A model generated the notes under the pieces. That model saw nothing but the letters and a program-made list of their open reading frames with translations. It ran no database searches and was not told where the DNA came from. From Sphingomonas sp. QA11 (GTDB taxonomy: Bacteria > Pseudomonadota > Alphaproteobacteria > Sphingomonadales > Sphingomonadaceae), in contig NZ_CP098774.1 of NCBI RefSeq assembly GCF_028473665.1, forward strand, positions 3,376,501 through 3,440,500: a stretch of DNA of 64,000 nt, written 5' to 3'. Position 1 is the stretch's first letter; every line of letters starts with the position of its first letter. Positions 1-8,957 of this stretch are shown piece by piece. Made by a program: the position numbers and the translations under genes.

Positions 1-1
1 C

Positions 2-682
2 GGCCAGGTGCTGTCGGCCCCAAATATCAACGAGCCGATCCTCGGCGGCACCGCCTCGATCTCGGGCAGCTTCACCGTCGCCAGCGCCAACGAACTCGCG
101 ATCGCCCTGCGCTCGGGCAAGCTGCCGGTCGCGCTGAAGGTGATCGAGGAGCGCACCGTCGGCCCCGATCTCGGCGCCGATTCGATCCATGCCGGCATCA
201 AGGCCTCGATCATCGCGGTGATCCTGGTGATCGCCTTCATGCTGGTCACCTACGGCCGCTTCGGCATCTATGCGAACTTCGCCGTGGTCATCAACGTCGT
301 GGTCATCATGGGCGTGCTGGCGGTGCTGAACGGCACGCTGACCCTGCCCGGCATCGCCGGCTTCGTGCTGACGATCGGCACCGCGGTGGACGCGAACGTG
401 CTGATCAACGAACGAATCCGCGAAGAGCAGCGGCGCGGACGATCGGTGATCCAGTCGATCGAGCTCGGCTACAAGGAAGCCAGCCGGACCATCTTCGAGG
501 CGAACGCGACTCATGCCATTTCCGGCATCATCATGCTGCTGCTCGGATCGGGCCCGGTTAAGGGCTTCGCGGTCGTGCTGCTGATCGGCATCGCCACCTC
601 GGTGTTCACCGCCGTCACCTTCACCCGCATGCTCGTCGTGCTCTGGGTTCGCCGCACGCGTCCCAGCCACCTCAACATTTGA
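2..682 (+). CDS. secD: Protein translocase subunit SecD, C-terminal part (5' end outside window)
   Basis: This is the C-terminal ~226 residues of SecD, which with SecF and YajC uses the proton gradient to help Sec-exported proteins leave the translocon on the periplasmic side. The reading frame is open from the first complete codon at base 2, so the gene starts upstream of the window. Several hydrophobic segments are visible, and the family's intramembrane motif TAVDANVLINERIREE is intact, followed by a TIFEANATH segment equivalent to the TIFDANITT motif of E. coli SecD. The stop codon overlaps the next frame and secF follows at once, the usual secDF order. Identification is firm; only the start is missing. 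Confidence 0.95.
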   Translation, partial: GQVLSAPNINEPILGGTASISGSFTVASANELAIALRSGKLPVALKVIEERTVGPDLGADSIHAGIKASIIAVILVIAFMLVTYGRFGIYANFAVVINVVVIMGVLAVLNGTLTLPGIAGFVLTIGTAVDANVLINERIREEQRRGRSVIQSIELGYKEASRTIFEANATHAISGIIMLLLGSGPVKGFAVVLLIGIATSVFTAVTFTRMLVVLWVRRTRPSHLNI

Positions 683-696
683 TCGGCGACCGGCCC

Positions 697-1665
697 ATGC
701 GTCTCCTGAAACTCGTTCCCGATAACACGAACCTCCCCTTCGTCTCCCTGCGCAAATGGGCGTTCGGGCTGACGATCCTGCTGACCATCGCGGCGGTCGC
801 CCTGGTATTCGCCCGGGGCCTCAATCTCGGCGTCGACTTTGTCGGCGGCCTGATGATCGAGGAGAAGTTCCAGACACCGCCGTCGACCGACAAGCTCCGT
901 CAGGTCGTCGACCGCCTCCAGCTCGGCGAGGTGCGGCTTCAGTCGGTCGGCACCGACGGCAAGACCATCTCGATCAAGCTGCCGCCGCCCAAGAGCACCG
1001 AGGAAGACGCGACCAACAAGGTCGTCGCCGCGGTCCAGGCCGCCATCAACAAGGAGTTCCCGGACGCCCGCTTCTCGAAGCAGGATGCCGTCAGCGGCAA
1101 GGTTTCCGGCGAGCTGATCTGGAAGGGCATCCTCGCGGTCGTCCTGGCCGTGGTCGGCATCGGCCTGTTCGCGATCTTCCGCTTCGAATGGCAGTTCGGC
1201 GTCTCGACCATGGTCGCGATCGTCCACGACGTGCTGATGACGCTCGGCTTCTTCGCGCTGACCCAGTTCGAGTTCGACCTGAACATCGTCGCCGCGGTGC
1301 TGACCATCATCGGCTATTCGATCAACGACAAGATCGTGATCGACGACCGTATTCGCGAGAATATGCGCCGCTATCGCAAGATGGACATGCCGCAGATCGT
1401 CGACCTGTCGGTCAACGAGACGCTGCCGCGCACGGTGATGACCTCGGTCACGATCCTGCTCGCGCTGTTCGCGCTGCTGATCTTCGGCGGCCATGTGCTG
1501 CGCGGCTTCACCGCGGCGATGATCCTGGGCATCTTCGTCGGCACCTATTCGTCGATCTACGTTTCGTCGTCGCTGCTGATCTCGCTTGGCCTGCGCGCCG
1601 AGCCGAAGTCGGACGACACGCCCGGATCGAAGGCTGAGCGCGTTGCCTATAAGGACATGCCCTGA
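697..1665 (+). CDS. secF: Protein translocase subunit SecF
   Basis: SecF is the partner of SecD in the inner-membrane SecDF complex. The 322-residue protein shows the expected plan: a first membrane helix around residues 22-40, a periplasmic domain to about 135, then five further hydrophobic segments. The family signature GYSINDKIVIDDRIREN lies at residues 206-222. I chose ATG 697 (MRLLKLVPDN) although the frame is open from a TTG at 679 that overlaps the secD stop; the extra six residues are not typical of the family. The 14-base gap to secD implies co-transcription. The C-terminal tail after the last helix is polar, as in other alphaproteobacteria. Confidence 0.95.
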   Translation: MRLLKLVPDNTNLPFVSLRKWAFGLTILLTIAAVALVFARGLNLGVDFVGGLMIEEKFQTPPSTDKLRQVVDRLQLGEVRLQSVGTDGKTISIKLPPPKSTEEDATNKVVAAVQAAINKEFPDARFSKQDAVSGKVSGELIWKGILAVVLAVVGIGLFAIFRFEWQFGVSTMVAIVHDVLMTLGFFALTQFEFDLNIVAAVLTIIGYSINDKIVIDDRIRENMRRYRKMDMPQIVDLSVNETLPRTVMTSVTILLALFALLIFGGHVLRGFTAAMILGIFVGTYSSIYVSSSLLISLGLRAEPKSDDTPGSKAERVAYKDMP

Positions 1666-1697
1666 CGCTTTTCTTCCGGCGACAGGGATAGACCGTT

Positions 1698-2069
1698 ATG
1701 CGCATGGACAAGGGCCAGCAGACCGACGGCCCGATCATCTCGGCCTTTTCGGGTGGCGGGTTCAAGGTCGATGACGGCGTCTATCGCGCGCTGCTGATTA
1801 CCCCGGTGCGCGCCGACGGCTGGACACCGCCGCCGATCGGGGTGCTGACCGCCGACGATATCGCGCCACTGCTCGCGCTCGACCCGTTTCCCGAATTCCT
1901 GCTGCTCGGCACCGGCCCGTCGCTGGTGCGGCCGCCCGCCTCCTTCGTCCGTGCGATCGAGGCGCGAGGGCTCGGCATCGAGGCGATGGACAGCCGCGCC
2001 GCCGCGCGGGCATGGGCGGTGCTGCGCGGCGAAGGCCGCTGGATCGCGGGCGCGCTCTACCCGCTTTGA
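1698..2069 (+). CDS. Mth938-like domain (DUF498) protein
   Basis: A 123-residue protein that fits the Mth938/DUF498 family, a small soluble alpha/beta fold of unclear biochemical role. Visible family-like features are the SAFSGGGFKVDDGVY opening, a PDFPEFLLLGTG-like stretch (here DPFPEFLLLGTGPS) and a C-terminal RAAARAWAVLRGEGR helix. It begins 32 bases after secF and lies on the same strand; in many alphaproteobacteria a Mth938-type gene follows secDF, so it is probably the last gene of that operon. No catalytic residues can be named. The ATG at 1698 gives the family length; a second ATG two codons later is possible. Confidence 0.8.
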   Translation: MRMDKGQQTDGPIISAFSGGGFKVDDGVYRALLITPVRADGWTPPPIGVLTADDIAPLLALDPFPEFLLLGTGPSLVRPPASFVRAIEARGLGIEAMDSRAAARAWAVLRGEGRWIAGALYPL

Positions 2070-2139
2070 CCCCCGCTTTGACCGAAGCCGGGGCCGGCGC
2101 TATCATACCCCAAGCTCAAAAGCTGGGGGGAGAGATCGC

Positions 2140-3327
2140 ATGAAGCTGCTGGCCGGACTGGCACTGCTCGCCATACCGCTCTGGACCGTTCCCGTCGCCG
2201 CGCAGACCGCGCCCACGGCAAGCCCCGCCGCCGCCCCTGACTATGCACAGGATTCGGCCTGGCTCTGCCGGCCCGGCCGCACCGACGCCTGTTCCGCCAA
2301 CCAGGACGTCACCGTCATCCAGGCGAACGGCAAGCGGCGGATCGAGAAGTTCAAGGCGGCGCCCGCGCCGCAGTTCGACTGTTTCTACGTCTATCCGACC
2401 GTCTCCAACGACCCGACGCCCAACAGCGACATGACGGCCGGGCCGGAGGAACTGGCGGTCGCGGCGTCGCAGGCCGCCCGCTTCGCCTCGAAATGCCGGG
2501 TGTTCGCGCCGCTCTATCGCCAGGTCACGCTGACCGCGCTCCGCGCCTTCATCACCGGCCAGCCGGTCGCGATGGACCGCGCCATGCCGATCGCCGACAT
2601 CACGGCGGCGTGGAACGACTATCTGGCGCGCGATAACAAGGGCCGCGGCGTGGTGCTGATCGGGCACAGCCAGGGATCGCTTGTGCTGAAGGAAGTGATC
2701 GCCAAGTCGATCGAGCCTGATGCGGTCCGGCGCAACATCATCTCGGCGATGCTGCTTGGTGCCAATGTCGCCGTGCCGGCCGGCAAGGATGTCGGCGGCG
2801 ATTTCAAGCGGCTGCCGCTATGCCGCAAGGACGACCAGTTCAATTGCGTGATCAGCTATGTCTCCTTCCGCGCCGATTCGCCGCCACCGGCGAACAGCCG
2901 GTTCGGCAAGGTGCCTGAACCCGGCATGGTCGCTGCCTGCACCAACCCCGCGGCGCTCGCCGGCGGCAAGGCGGTGACCGACGCGATCCTGGGCGCCAAG
3001 GGTGCAGGCGCTGGCAGCGCACCGATGGGCCCCTGGACCAGCGACAATCTGCCGGTTACCACCCCGTTCGTGAAGGTCCCCGACCTGATCTCGGCCGAGT
3101 GCGTGTCGAAGGACGGGTTCGACTATCTTGCCGTCACGGTGAACGGCAATCCGGCCGATCCGCGCACCGACACGATCGTCGGCGACGTCTCGCTCGGCGG
3201 CGTCATCCTGAAGGACTGGGGTCTGCACCTGATCGACATGCCGGTGGAGATGGGCAATCTGGTCGAGCTTGCCGACCATCAGGCGGCGGCATGGCGGGGC
3301 ACGCCTCACAAGGCCAGGCGGCGCTGA
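2140..3327 (+). CDS. Secreted DUF3089 family protein (alpha/beta-hydrolase fold, lipase-like)
   Basis: A 395-residue exported protein. Residues 1-22 form a signal peptide (hydrophobic core then VAAQ), so the mature protein is periplasmic or secreted. It contains the nucleophile elbow GHSQG at residues 175-179 (Ser177), and Cys residues at 43, 51, 81 and 119 that could form disulfides outside the cytoplasm. The match to DUF3089, a lipase-like alpha/beta-hydrolase family, comes from the DCFYVYPTVSND and VFAPLYRQVTL segments. Substrate is unknown. ATG 2140 was chosen because it follows a GGGGGAGAGA ribosome binding site and directly begins the signal peptide; the open frame extends further upstream without a good start. 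Its 3' end overlaps the converging glycosyltransferase gene by 22 bases. Confidence 0.85.
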   Translation: MKLLAGLALLAIPLWTVPVAAQTAPTASPAAAPDYAQDSAWLCRPGRTDACSANQDVTVIQANGKRRIEKFKAAPAPQFDCFYVYPTVSNDPTPNSDMTAGPEELAVAASQAARFASKCRVFAPLYRQVTLTALRAFITGQPVAMDRAMPIADITAAWNDYLARDNKGRGVVLIGHSQGSLVLKEVIAKSIEPDAVRRNIISAMLLGANVAVPAGKDVGGDFKRLPLCRKDDQFNCVISYVSFRADSPPPANSRFGKVPEPGMVAACTNPAALAGGKAVTDAILGAKGAGAGSAPMGPWTSDNLPVTTPFVKVPDLISAECVSKDGFDYLAVTVNGNPADPRTDTIVGDVSLGGVILKDWGLHLIDMPVEMGNLVELADHQAAAWRGTPHKARRR

Positions 3328-4487
3328 TCGACCAGCCCGGCGAGATGATCGTGCAATGCGGCGCTGTTCGCTTCCCAGGTGAAGCGCTCGGCGCCGCGAC
3401 GGACATCGGCCTGGACTGGCGGATGAGCGAGCAGATCACCAATGGCGTGAGCGAACGCGCCTGAATCACGCGCGGCGATTCGGCCATAGGCAGGATCAGT
3501 GACGACCTCGGCGGCACCTCCGGCCATAGTGATGACGATCGGCGTCCCGCAGGCGAGCGCCTCCACCCACGCATTGGCGAGGCCTTCCGATGCGGACGCA
3601 AGCGCCATCACGTCGGCGGCAGCAAGCAGCGCCGGCAGGTCGGCATGCGGAATGGCGCCGAGCAACCTCACCCGATCGCCGACACCCAGCGCGCCGATCT
3701 TCGCCTTGAGCCCGCCCCGTTCCGGCCCCTCCCCGGCAACGAACAGCGTGACGCCCGGCAGGGTTGCGACCGCCTCGATTGCGATGTCGTGCCCTTTGCG
3801 TGGGATCAGCGCACCAAGCGAGACGACGAGCGGGCCGGTCACGCCATAAGCCGCCTTCGCCGTTATCCGATCGCGTGGCGCGAATCGGTCCAGATCGACA
3901 CCGGTGCGATGGACGCGGATTCGATCGGCCGGGATACCGATCGAGGCCATATCCGCCTTCATCGCCTCCGACACCGCGAGCAACCCGTCGGCACCCTGCC
4001 CGGCCGCGATCACCTGTCCCGCGGTAACCGGAGCTTGGCCCCAGTGATGGATGTCGGCGCCCCGCGCCTTGATCGACACCGGCACACCGAAATGGCGGCC
4101 GAGCACGACGGCGGCCGGGCCATCGGGAAAGAAGAATTCGGCATCGATCACATCGAACGCGAAGTCCCGGCGAATCGCGGTGAGCAACGGGATCAGGCGA
4201 CGAACCAGGGCGCCGACATGGAAACGGCCTCCGGTACCAGGGATAGTGGTGAAGCGTGGGCGTCGGGTGTCGAGACCCTTCCACATTTCGCGATCGGGCA
4301 GCGATGCAAGCGATGCGTGGTGCGACAGCGCCCGGAGCGGCCAGGGCGGTAACCCGACGGGCGAGATCAATCGCAGATCGACATCGGGCCGCGCCGCGAG
4401 ACCGAGCGTCTGCCGTTCGACGAACACCCCGAAATTGGGACGCGTCGCGTCGGGGAACAGGGTGGAGAGCGTGAGGACGCGGAGCAT
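3306..4487 (-). CDS. GT4-family glycosyltransferase
   Basis: A 393-residue cytoplasmic retaining glycosyltransferase of the GT-B fold, family 4 type. The N-terminal half carries the acceptor-side Rossmann domain (TLSTLFPDATRPNFGVFVE); the C-terminal half holds the nucleotide-sugar domain with SLGALIPRKGHD, FVAGEGPERGG and the EGLANAWVEALACGTPIV segment in which an E-x7-E pair normally contacts the donor. Donor and acceptor cannot be read from sequence. It lies 53 bases downstream of the mannose-6-phosphate isomerase gene on the same strand, so a GDP-mannose-linked role in surface polysaccharide is possible but inferred only from that neighbour. Confidence 0.85.
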   Translation of the reverse strand: MLRVLTLSTLFPDATRPNFGVFVERQTLGLAARPDVDLRLISPVGLPPWPLRALSHHASLASLPDREMWKGLDTRRPRFTTIPGTGGRFHVGALVRRLIPLLTAIRRDFAFDVIDAEFFFPDGPAAVVLGRHFGVPVSIKARGADIHHWGQAPVTAGQVIAAGQGADGLLAVSEAMKADMASIGIPADRIRVHRTGVDLDRFAPRDRITAKAAYGVTGPLVVSLGALIPRKGHDIAIEAVATLPGVTLFVAGEGPERGGLKAKIGALGVGDRVRLLGAIPHADLPALLAAADVMALASASEGLANAWVEALACGTPIVITMAGGAAEVVTDPAYGRIAARDSGAFAHAIGDLLAHPPVQADVRRGAERFTWEANSAALHDHLAGLVDQRRLAL

Positions 4488-4540
4488 GGCGACCGCGAGT
4501 GTAGCGTGGGAAGGTTAATCCTCCCACGCACGCCGGATCG

Positions 4541-5365
4541 TCAGAGCCGCTTGTCCCCGGGATAGGCGAGCAGCAGGTCGCTCCCGACCGATGCCTCGAT
4601 CTCGCACCGTCCCTCGAGCGTCAAACATTCGCCGGCCTTCCAGGCGACGCCGTCAACCGCTCCCTGCCCGGCGATCGGCACGAACCACCCCATGACGCCT
4701 TCCGGCAGCGTCACGACGCGATGACCGCCGGGCCAGCGCTCGATAACGAATTTCGGACCCTCCGCCAGGATCTCGCGGTCGTCCGACGCGGGAGCCGGTG
4801 ACGGCAGCGGCACGAAGGGCACCGGATCGGCCACCGCGACACCGGCGTCCAGATGCAGTTCCCGGTCGCTGCCATAATCATAGAGTCGATAGGTCAGGTC
4901 GACATTCTGCTGGATCTCGATCAGCGTGATCCCGGCGCCGATCGCGTGAATGGTACCTGCCTTCGAATAATAGAAATCGCCTGCCTTCACCGGCTTCCAG
5001 TCGAGCAGATGCTCGATCGATCCGTCGAGCGAGGCGGCCCGGAGCTGATCCTTCGGCATCGGCGCCTTGGTGCCAAGCGCGATCGTTGCGTCGGGCTCTG
5101 CGGCCAGGATCACCCAGGCCTCGTCCTTGCCGCGCGGATAGCCAGCGGCGCGCGCGGCCGCGTCGTCCGGATGGACCTGGACCGACAGCTTCTGGCTGGT
5201 GAAGAGATATTTGATCAGCAGATCGGGCTCGGCCGCGTGCGGCGTCTGGAACCACACTTCCCCGATCGGATCGCCATCGGATGCGGGATCGGGGAAGCCC
5301 GGCCAAAGATTGTGTCGGCCCCACGGTTTTTCGACGCGCTTGGTGGCGAGCAAGGTTGCGGTCAT
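4541..5365 (-). CDS. manA: Class I mannose-6-phosphate isomerase (ManA-type cupin)
   Basis: Interconverts fructose-6-phosphate and mannose-6-phosphate, the first step to GDP-mannose; zinc-dependent and cytoplasmic. The 274-residue protein is a short class I form. The metal site is visible as SVQVHPDD and KDEAWVILAAEP, with the GTIHAIGAG segment giving a further histidine. The start MTATLLATKRVEKPWG (complement of 5363-5365) matches the family's usual N-terminus (…EKPWGRH…LW); the frame continues 73 codons upstream to 5584 but overlaps the bamD promoter region and looks non-coding. It is followed by the glycosyltransferase gene and is divergent from bamD. Confidence 0.88.
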   Translation of the reverse strand: MTATLLATKRVEKPWGRHNLWPGFPDPASDGDPIGEVWFQTPHAAEPDLLIKYLFTSQKLSVQVHPDDAAARAAGYPRGKDEAWVILAAEPDATIALGTKAPMPKDQLRAASLDGSIEHLLDWKPVKAGDFYYSKAGTIHAIGAGITLIEIQQNVDLTYRLYDYGSDRELHLDAGVAVADPVPFVPLPSPAPASDDREILAEGPKFVIERWPGGHRVVTLPEGVMGWFVPIAGQGAVDGVAWKAGECLTLEGRCEIEASVGSDLLLAYPGDKRL

Positions 5366-5486
5366 GCTGGTCCTCTGGGGTCGGAATGATAACGCCAACG
5401 CGCCGGCCCGGTTATCCGATCCCACCGCGCCGCACCACGCGAAAAACATTGTTCGGGTGCGAGCGCTTGGGCTAAGGGTTGCCACG

Positions 5487-6311
5487 ATGCGTATCCCCCT
5501 GTCCCGCTCGATCGCGCTTGCGCTTGTTGCCGCCTCGGCGTTTACCGTGTCCGGCTGTGCCGGCGGCCGTGCCAAGAGCGACATTCCCTATGTCGCCCGC
5601 GACGTCGGCACGCTCTACTCCACCGGCAAGGCAAGGCTCGACCGCAAGCAATATAAGCTCGCCGCTGCCCTGTTCGACGAAGTGGAGCGCCAGCACCCCT
5701 ATTCGATCTGGGCCCGCCGGGCACAGTTGATGAGCGCATTCTCCTATTATCTCGACCGGGACTATACCAGTTCGATCCAGTCGGCCCAGCGCTTCATCTC
5801 GGTCCATCCGGGCAACCGCGATGCGCCCTATGCCTATTATCTCGTCGCGCTGGGTTATTACGAACAGATCAGCGACGTCACCCGCGACCAGAAGATCACC
5901 CAGCAGGCCCTCGATTCGCTCGGCGAACTGACCCGACGCTATCCGAACTCCAAATATGCCGCCGATGCCCGGCTGAAGATCGACCTTGTGCGCGACCATC
6001 TCGCCGGCAAGGAAATGGAGATCGGCCGCTTCTACGAGACGCGCGGCCAGTGGCTGGCGGCAACGCTGCGCTTCCGCCGCGTGGTCGACGAATATCAGAC
6101 CACGACTCACGTGCCCGAGGCGCTGATGCGGCTGACCGAGACCTATCTCTCCCTGGGCGTGCCCGAGGAAGCGAAGAAGTCCGCCGCCGTGCTGGGCGCG
6201 AACTATCCCGGCACCGACTGGTATCAGCGCGCCTACAAGTTGATTCAGCAGCATCCCGGCACTCCGGCGAAGTCGGCCTCGGCTGACGCGCCGGCGAAGA
6301 CGGGCGCCTGA
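5487..6311 (+). CDS. bamD: Outer membrane assembly lipoprotein BamD
   Basis: BamD is the essential lipoprotein of the BAM complex that folds beta-barrel proteins into the outer membrane. The 274-residue precursor has a type II signal peptide with lipobox VSGC (lipidated Cys24), followed by tetratricopeptide-like helical repeats (for example DRKQYKLAAALFDEVERQHPYSIWARRAQLMSA, split here for description: residues around 50-85). The length and the segments YLVALGYYEQI and TRRYPNSKYAADA are typical. The Ala/Lys-rich C-terminal tail is ordinary for alphaproteobacteria. ATG 5487 was chosen because it directly opens the signal peptide. recN follows after 33 bases on the same strand. Confidence 0.93.
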   Translation: MRIPLSRSIALALVAASAFTVSGCAGGRAKSDIPYVARDVGTLYSTGKARLDRKQYKLAAALFDEVERQHPYSIWARRAQLMSAFSYYLDRDYTSSIQSAQRFISVHPGNRDAPYAYYLVALGYYEQISDVTRDQKITQQALDSLGELTRRYPNSKYAADARLKIDLVRDHLAGKEMEIGRFYETRGQWLAATLRFRRVVDEYQTTTHVPEALMRLTETYLSLGVPEEAKKSAAVLGANYPGTDWYQRAYKLIQQHPGTPAKSASADAPAKTGA

Positions 6312-6344
6312 CTCGGCGCTCATGCCGCCCGAGGGGTTGCCTTT

Positions 6345-8009
6345 GTGCTGACATCCCTTTCCATCCGCGACGTGGTGCTGATCGAGGCTCTTGACCTCGA
6401 CTTCGGCGAAGGCCTGGGCGTGCTGACCGGCGAGACGGGGGCGGGCAAGTCCATCCTGCTCGATGCGCTTGGGCTGGCGCTCGGTGCGCGCGGCGAGAGC
6501 GGCCTGGTGCGCCAGGGGGCGAATCAGGCTGTGGTGAGCGCAAGCTTCGACACGCCGCATGGCGACGGCCCGATCGCTTCCCTGCTCGACCAGAACGGGC
6601 TCGACGTCGAGCCGGGCGAACCGCTGATTATCCGCCGAATCGTCAAGTCCGATGGCGGCAGCCGCGCCTTCGTCAACGACCAGCCCGCCTCCGCGGGGCT
6701 GCTGCGCGAGCTTGCCGTCCATCTCGTCGAGATCCATGGCCAGCATGACGATCGCGGCATGCTGAACGCGCGTGGCCATCGCGCGCTGCTCGATGCGTTC
6801 GGGCGGATCGATACCGGCCCGGCCGCGCGCGCCCACCGCGCCTGGCGCGACGCCGAGGACGCACTAGCGGTCGCCCGCGCCGAACTCGACACGGTCGCAC
6901 GCGACCAGGAATGGCTCGAACATGCCGTCGGCGAACTGAGCACCTTCGGCCCGGAGCCCGGCGAGGAGGAGATCCTGGCGACACGCCGCGCCGGCATGCA
7001 GCGCGGCGAAAAGATCGCTGGCGACCTGCAGGCGATCGCCGACCTGCTGGAGGGATCGGAGGGCGGCCTCGCGCGGCTGCGCCAGGCAGCGCGCTCGCTC
7101 GAACGCGTGGCCGAGGATCATGAAGCGCTCGGCGAGGCGCTCGAGGCGATCGACCGCGCGCTGGTCGAGGGCGGCCTGGCCCAGGAGAAGGTCGACGCGG
7201 CGGCCGAGGCGCTGGCGTTCGATCCGGCTCAGCTCGAAGCAGACGAGACGCGGCTGTTCGAGCTACGCGCGCTGGCCCGCAAACACCGGGTGCAGCCCGA
7301 CGATCTTGCCGCGCTGGCCACCGACCTGGCCGGCAAGCTCGAGCGGATCGAGAGCGGCGGCGCCGGGATCGCCGCGCTCGAGCGCGCGGTTGCCGATACG
7401 GCGCGGCGCTACGAAGCCGAAGCCGATGCCATCACGGCCGCGCGCACCGAAGCGGCTGGGCGGCTGGATTCAGCGGTCAAGGGCGAACTGGCCCCGTTGA
7501 AGCTCGATGCAGCACGCTTCCGCACCATGATCGCCCCGCTCGGCAACGACCTCTGGAGCACGTCGGGCAAGGACCGGGTCGAGTTCGAGATATCGACCAA
7601 TCCCGGCGCTCCCTTCGGCGCACTCGCCAAGATCGCCAGCGGCGGCGAGCTCTCGCGCTTCATCCTGGCGCTCAAGGTCGCGCTGGCCGAGCAGGGCAGC
7701 GCCGCGACCATGATCTTCGACGAGATCGATCGCGGCGTCGGCGGCGCGGTGGCGAGCGCGATCGGCGAGCGCCTCGCCCGGCTGGCGGCGAACACCCAGC
7801 TGCTGGTGGTGACTCACAGCCCGCAGGTCGCGGCGCGCGGCGCCCATCACCTGCTGATCGCCAAGAGCCATGACGGCCTCGTCACGCGCACCGGCGTGGT
7901 GCAGCTCCACGATGGCGCGCGGCGCGAGGAAATCGCCCGGATGCTTTCCGGCGCGACGATCACCGACGAAGCGCGGGCTCAGGCCGAACGGCTGCTCGAA
8001 GCCGCCTGA
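6345..8009 (+). CDS. recN: DNA repair protein RecN
   Basis: RecN is an SMC-like ATPase that acts in recombinational repair of double-strand breaks. The 554-residue protein has Walker A GETGAGKS at residues 29-36, a long Ala/Glu/Leu-rich coiled-coil middle, and C-terminal ABC signature SGGELSRF followed by Walker B MIFDEIDRGVGG. The GTG at 6345 is the start that leaves the family N-terminus (LTSLSIRDVVLIEALDLDF) complete. It lies 33 bases behind bamD, a common arrangement in this group. Confidence 0.95.
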   Translation: MLTSLSIRDVVLIEALDLDFGEGLGVLTGETGAGKSILLDALGLALGARGESGLVRQGANQAVVSASFDTPHGDGPIASLLDQNGLDVEPGEPLIIRRIVKSDGGSRAFVNDQPASAGLLRELAVHLVEIHGQHDDRGMLNARGHRALLDAFGRIDTGPAARAHRAWRDAEDALAVARAELDTVARDQEWLEHAVGELSTFGPEPGEEEILATRRAGMQRGEKIAGDLQAIADLLEGSEGGLARLRQAARSLERVAEDHEALGEALEAIDRALVEGGLAQEKVDAAAEALAFDPAQLEADETRLFELRALARKHRVQPDDLAALATDLAGKLERIESGGAGIAALERAVADTARRYEAEADAITAARTEAAGRLDSAVKGELAPLKLDAARFRTMIAPLGNDLWSTSGKDRVEFEISTNPGAPFGALAKIASGGELSRFILALKVALAEQGSAATMIFDEIDRGVGGAVASAIGERLARLAANTQLLVVTHSPQVAARGAHHLLIAKSHDGLVTRTGVVQLHDGARREEIARMLSGATITDEARAQAERLLEAA

Positions 8010-8016
8010 TCCCCGT

Positions 8017-8328
8017 TCAGAACGGGAATTTGAGCGTCACCATGATCCGCTTGTCGGGCTTGCCGTCCGGGCTCTGCTGCGTGGCCGCATGGAGATTGCC
8101 CTGACCGCTGCCGACGCGGAAGCCGGTGCCGGGGCCACCGACCGGATCATAGCGACGGGTGAGTGGGCGAAGGCGGAACTGCTCCTGTGGCTCGGGACGG
8201 CCGCAGACGACGATGTCACCGTCTTCCACGGTCAGCTCGGGGCAGCGCGTCGGGCTGCGGCGCGGGGGTGGCGTGTCCGCAGCCGGACCGGCAGCGGCCT
8301 GGAGCGTCACCAACAATGCTGCGATCAC
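8017..8328 (-). CDS. Small putative exported protein, unknown function
   Basis: A 103-residue protein whose N-terminus (VIAALLVTLQAAAGPAADT) looks like a signal peptide, followed by a segment CPELTVEDGDIVVCGRPEPQ with two cysteines and EQFRLRPLTRRYDP. Small exported proteins with a VCGR-x-EQFRLRPL pattern are frequent in sphingomonads; no function is known to me. I chose the GTG at 8328 because a strong AGGGAGGA ribosome binding site sits just upstream and the signal peptide begins there; the frame is open to 8415. It converges with recN, 7 bases away. Confidence 0.6.
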   Translation of the reverse strand: MIAALLVTLQAAAGPAADTPPPRRSPTRCPELTVEDGDIVVCGRPEPQEQFRLRPLTRRYDPVGGPGTGFRVGSGQGNLHAATQQSPDGKPDKRIMVTLKFPF

Positions 8329-8680
8329 CGGCCAATCCTCCCTGTCGGGAGGACGGAGAACATCATGACAAAAGGGCCGGAACATGGCTGCGGCATTACG
8401 ATGCGACTTTTCCACAGACCTGTGCTATAGCCCTGTCATCTCGCGATTCCGCCCCACAAGCATCGCGTGACTGAGAGACCTTCGCGCTCCCGCTTGCAAA
8501 GCCGTTGGAACGCTCCCCTGGTCTTCTCCCCGACCTTCATTCGCACCGCTTCCGTGTCAACGGAGTAGCGCGCCCGTGCTCGGATGCGCCGGCCGGGGCC
8601 GGACGGTGCTCCGCTCTCTCTTCTCGGCCCCAAACCGGTGCGCGGCGATGCCGCCCGCCGGGCTACCCAAGGAAATAGTT
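8329..8680. other. Divergent intergenic region with the long cspA leader
   Basis: These 352 bases separate the start of the small exported protein from the start of cspA. No open frame here is convincing. The part nearest cspA is GC-rich with several short inverted repeats (for example CGGCCCCAAACCGGTGCGCG) and would form a long 5' leader if transcription starts near the TGTGCTATAG box around 8420. Long structured leaders are usual for cold-shock genes, but temperature regulation here is inference. Confidence 0.4.
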
Positions 8681-8887
8681 ATGCCGATCGGCACCGTAAA
8701 ATTCTTCAACGCCGACAAGGGCTATGGCTTCATCGCGCCGGAAGGCGGCGGGAACGACGCCTTTGTCCACATCAGTGCCGTTGAGGCCGCCGGCATGCGC
8801 ACGCTCGATAAGGAGCAGCGCGTGTCGTACGAGCTCGAGCAGGACCGTCGCGGCAAGATGTCAGCGGTCAACCTCGCCAGCGCGTAA
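8681..8887 (+). CDS. Cold shock protein, CspA family
   Basis: A 68-residue single cold-shock domain that binds single-stranded RNA and DNA. RNP1-like KGYGFI and RNP2-like DAFVHI motifs are present in the order and spacing of the family, preceded by GTVKFFNADKG. ATG 8681 follows the AAGGAAAT ribosome binding site and gives the standard N-terminus MPIGTVKFF. The gene is monocistronic or joined to the small gene that begins 70 bases downstream. Confidence 0.93.
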   Translation: MPIGTVKFFNADKGYGFIAPEGGGNDAFVHISAVEAAGMRTLDKEQRVSYELEQDRRGKMSAVNLASA

Positions 8888-8957
8888 GTGACGGGCGGGC
8901 GCCGGCCCAGGCCGGCGCCCCTTCCCTTCCGCCCCAACGAATTCGCGGAGAAGTCGT

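Noticed and set aside
5472..6836. 454-codon open frame on the minus strand
   Set aside because: Opposite bamD and recN, both certain; no motif in the translation.
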